Shown: in pieces, positions 5,774 to 6,884 of the stretch
How positions within the stretch are numbered: the first letter of the stretch is position 1
Layout of the letters: each line of letters starts with the position of its first letter
Assembly: GCA_902493665.1 (NCBI GenBank)
Contig: CABUQL010000068.1
Coordinates: forward strand, 1 to 6,884
Reading direction: 5' to 3'
DNA length: 6,884 nt
Origin: an uncultured Eubacteriales bacterium
GTDB lineage: Bacteria > Bacillota > Clostridia > UMGS1810
Position numbers and translations under genes: made by a program
Notes under the pieces: model-generated
Database searches by the model: none
What the model saw: only the letters and a program-made list of their open reading frames with translations
Told to the model about the DNA's origin: nothing

Positions 5774-6884
5774 ATTCATTCCAGTTTTTTCCCACTACAA
5801 TAACAATTTCAAAATTTCCCGTTTTTGACGGCGAGACAATATAATCTTCAAATTCAAGCGTTTTTGCTATTGCATTTGTATTGTCGTCTTCCATATCGGA
5901 AATTATGCGCGATGAAGGATATTCAACGCTTGAAGTGTAAACCTCGTTTACATTATATCCGATATCGGCAACCGCATTTTTAACATCGTCAATATTAACG
6001 GTTCCGCCGCTTCCGTCAATAATCTGCACTTTTAAAAACAGTTTGTCAAAAAACGAAGGCACGCCTTTATCAAAATCGGTTTTAACAATTTTATTGTTTT
6101 CGTTTGAAAGAAGTTTTGTTTTCTTTTTTAAATCAAGATTTGAAGTGTCACTTATCGAGTTTTCGTCGACAAAATATTTTTGTTTTATTTCTTCATTAAG
6201 CTTATCGTTGGCAATAAAATACGATTTGCCGTTGCGCATTTCAGCAACGCCTTCAAGACCCATTATATTAATGTTTTCCTTATCGAGCGACATTATAAAC
6301 GGTGCATACTGAAGCATTTGCGACGATGAAAAGTTTGTTTCAAGACTTGACGAAGCAATTGAAATAAGTTCGGGAATTTTTGTAACTCCGCCCAAACTGA
6401 ACACTTTATCTATAACCGCAAAAATGAAGTTTCGCTGAACCTTGTTTCGTGCAAGGTCTGCCATTGCATATCCTCTGAAACGCACGAGCTGTTCGGCTTT
6501 GTCACCGTTTAAGTGCTGAAATCCTTTTTTAAGGTCAATATGCAAATCCTGCGTCGGGTCATCGTATTTCATATCCTGAGGAACATCAAAATCAACGCCG
6601 CCTATGGCGTCAATTATGTTTCTGAATCCTTTTGTGTCAACCAAAAGGAAATTATCAACGCTTATTCCCGTAACATGCTCAACTTCTTTATACACTTGAT
6701 TGATATCTGTTGCAAGCTTTCCGTTTTTCAGCGTTACATATGCAGAATTGATTTTTTTGTCGTTTCTGTTTATTGCAACATACGTATCACGGGGAATCTG
6801 AATCATACTCAAAGAATTTTCGACAAGATTAAGCTGAGCAAGAATAATTACGTCCGTTCTGTAGCCGTCTTTGTCAACGCCCAA
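5772..6884 (-). CDS. LytR-CpsA-Psr (LCP) family protein, 5' end cut off by the window edge
   Basis: LCP proteins are membrane-anchored enzymes that transfer undecaprenyl-phosphate-linked glycopolymers such as teichoic acids or capsule to peptidoglycan on the outer face of the membrane. The 370 visible residues contain most of the LCP domain: GVDKDGYRTD (2-11), IPRDTYV (30-36, with the Arg-Asp pair that binds pyrophosphate), KINSAY (44-49), VDAIGG-type IDAIGGVDFDVP (91-102), LNGDKAEQLVRFR (125-137) and the Asp/Arg cluster through ARNKVQRNF (145-153). A LytR_C domain follows (about 284-366, beginning KVQIIDGSGG). The stop is TAG at 5772. The first in-frame TTG at the edge is almost certainly an internal Leu of the usual LLLGVD strand. 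The N-terminal cytoplasmic tail and transmembrane helix should therefore lie beyond 6884. It precedes rsfS and leuS in a probable operon. Which polymer it attaches cannot be told. Confidence 0.95.
   Translation of the reverse strand: MGVDKDGYRTDVIILAQLNLVENSLSMIQIPRDTYVAINRNDKKINSAYVTLKNGKLATDINQVYKEVEHVTGISVDNFLLVDTKGFRNIIDAIGGVDFDVPQDMKYDDPTQDLHIDLKKGFQHLNGDKAEQLVRFRGYAMADLARNKVQRNFIFAVIDKVFSLGGVTKIPELISIASSSLETNFSSSQMLQYAPFIMSLDKENINIMGLEGVAEMRNGKSYFIANDKLNEEIKQKYFVDENSISDTSNLDLKKKTKLLSNENNKIVKTDFDKGVPSFFDKLFLKVQIIDGSGGTVNIDDVKNAVADIGYNVNEVYTSSVEYPSSRIISDMEDDNTNAIAKTLEFEDYIVSPSKTGNFEIVIVVGKNWNE

Noticed and set aside
6882..6884. TTG at the window edge as the start of the LCP gene
   Set aside because: Starting there would omit the transmembrane anchor and the first strand of the LCP domain. 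The codon fits a Leu within the usual LLLGVD motif, so the gene continues past the edge.

Overview
The window reads as part of an AT-rich chromosome of a low-GC Gram-positive bacterium, most likely a member of the Clostridia. The reasons are the gene order LytR-CpsA-Psr (LCP) protein - rsfS - leuS, which is typical of that class, the clear purine-rich Shine-Dalgarno sites, a consensus sigma-A promoter, and a secreted NodB-type deacetylase. All genes lie on the minus strand, so transcription runs from the right edge to the left edge. I found no RNA gene, mobile element, CRISPR array or phage sequence.

Right part (6884 down to 2155). An LCP cell-wall ligase gene, cut by the right edge, is followed closely by rsfS (ribosome silencing factor) and leuS (leucyl-tRNA synthetase). 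No terminator separates the three, so they look like one operon. Fifty bases after leuS comes a secreted polysaccharide deacetylase with a strong ribosome binding site. Its reading frame is broken by an apparent 1-base deletion in a short T run (A run on the plus strand, 2521-2524). The break separates catalytic motif 1 from motifs 2 and 3. The unit ends at one or two hairpins between 2064 and 2135.

Left part (2031 down to 1). A consensus extended -10 promoter (2003-2031) drives a second compact operon: an Lrp/AsnC-family regulator, then a class I/II PLP-dependent aminotransferase, then trmL (tRNA wobble 2'-O-methyltransferase), which is cut by the left edge. The regulator and aminotransferase overlap at a TTGA stop/start. 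The regulator-aminotransferase pair resembles the AlaR-AlaT pair of Bacillus subtilis, so the regulator may control amino-acid (perhaps alanine) transamination in cis.

Several longest-ORF starts look too far upstream. Shine-Dalgarno positions favour 1969 for the Lrp-type gene, 5371 for leuS and 5761 for rsfS. The aminotransferase uses a TTG start. The region is mostly conserved housekeeping DNA. I see no convincing undescribed system; the most notable item is the disrupted deacetylase gene.
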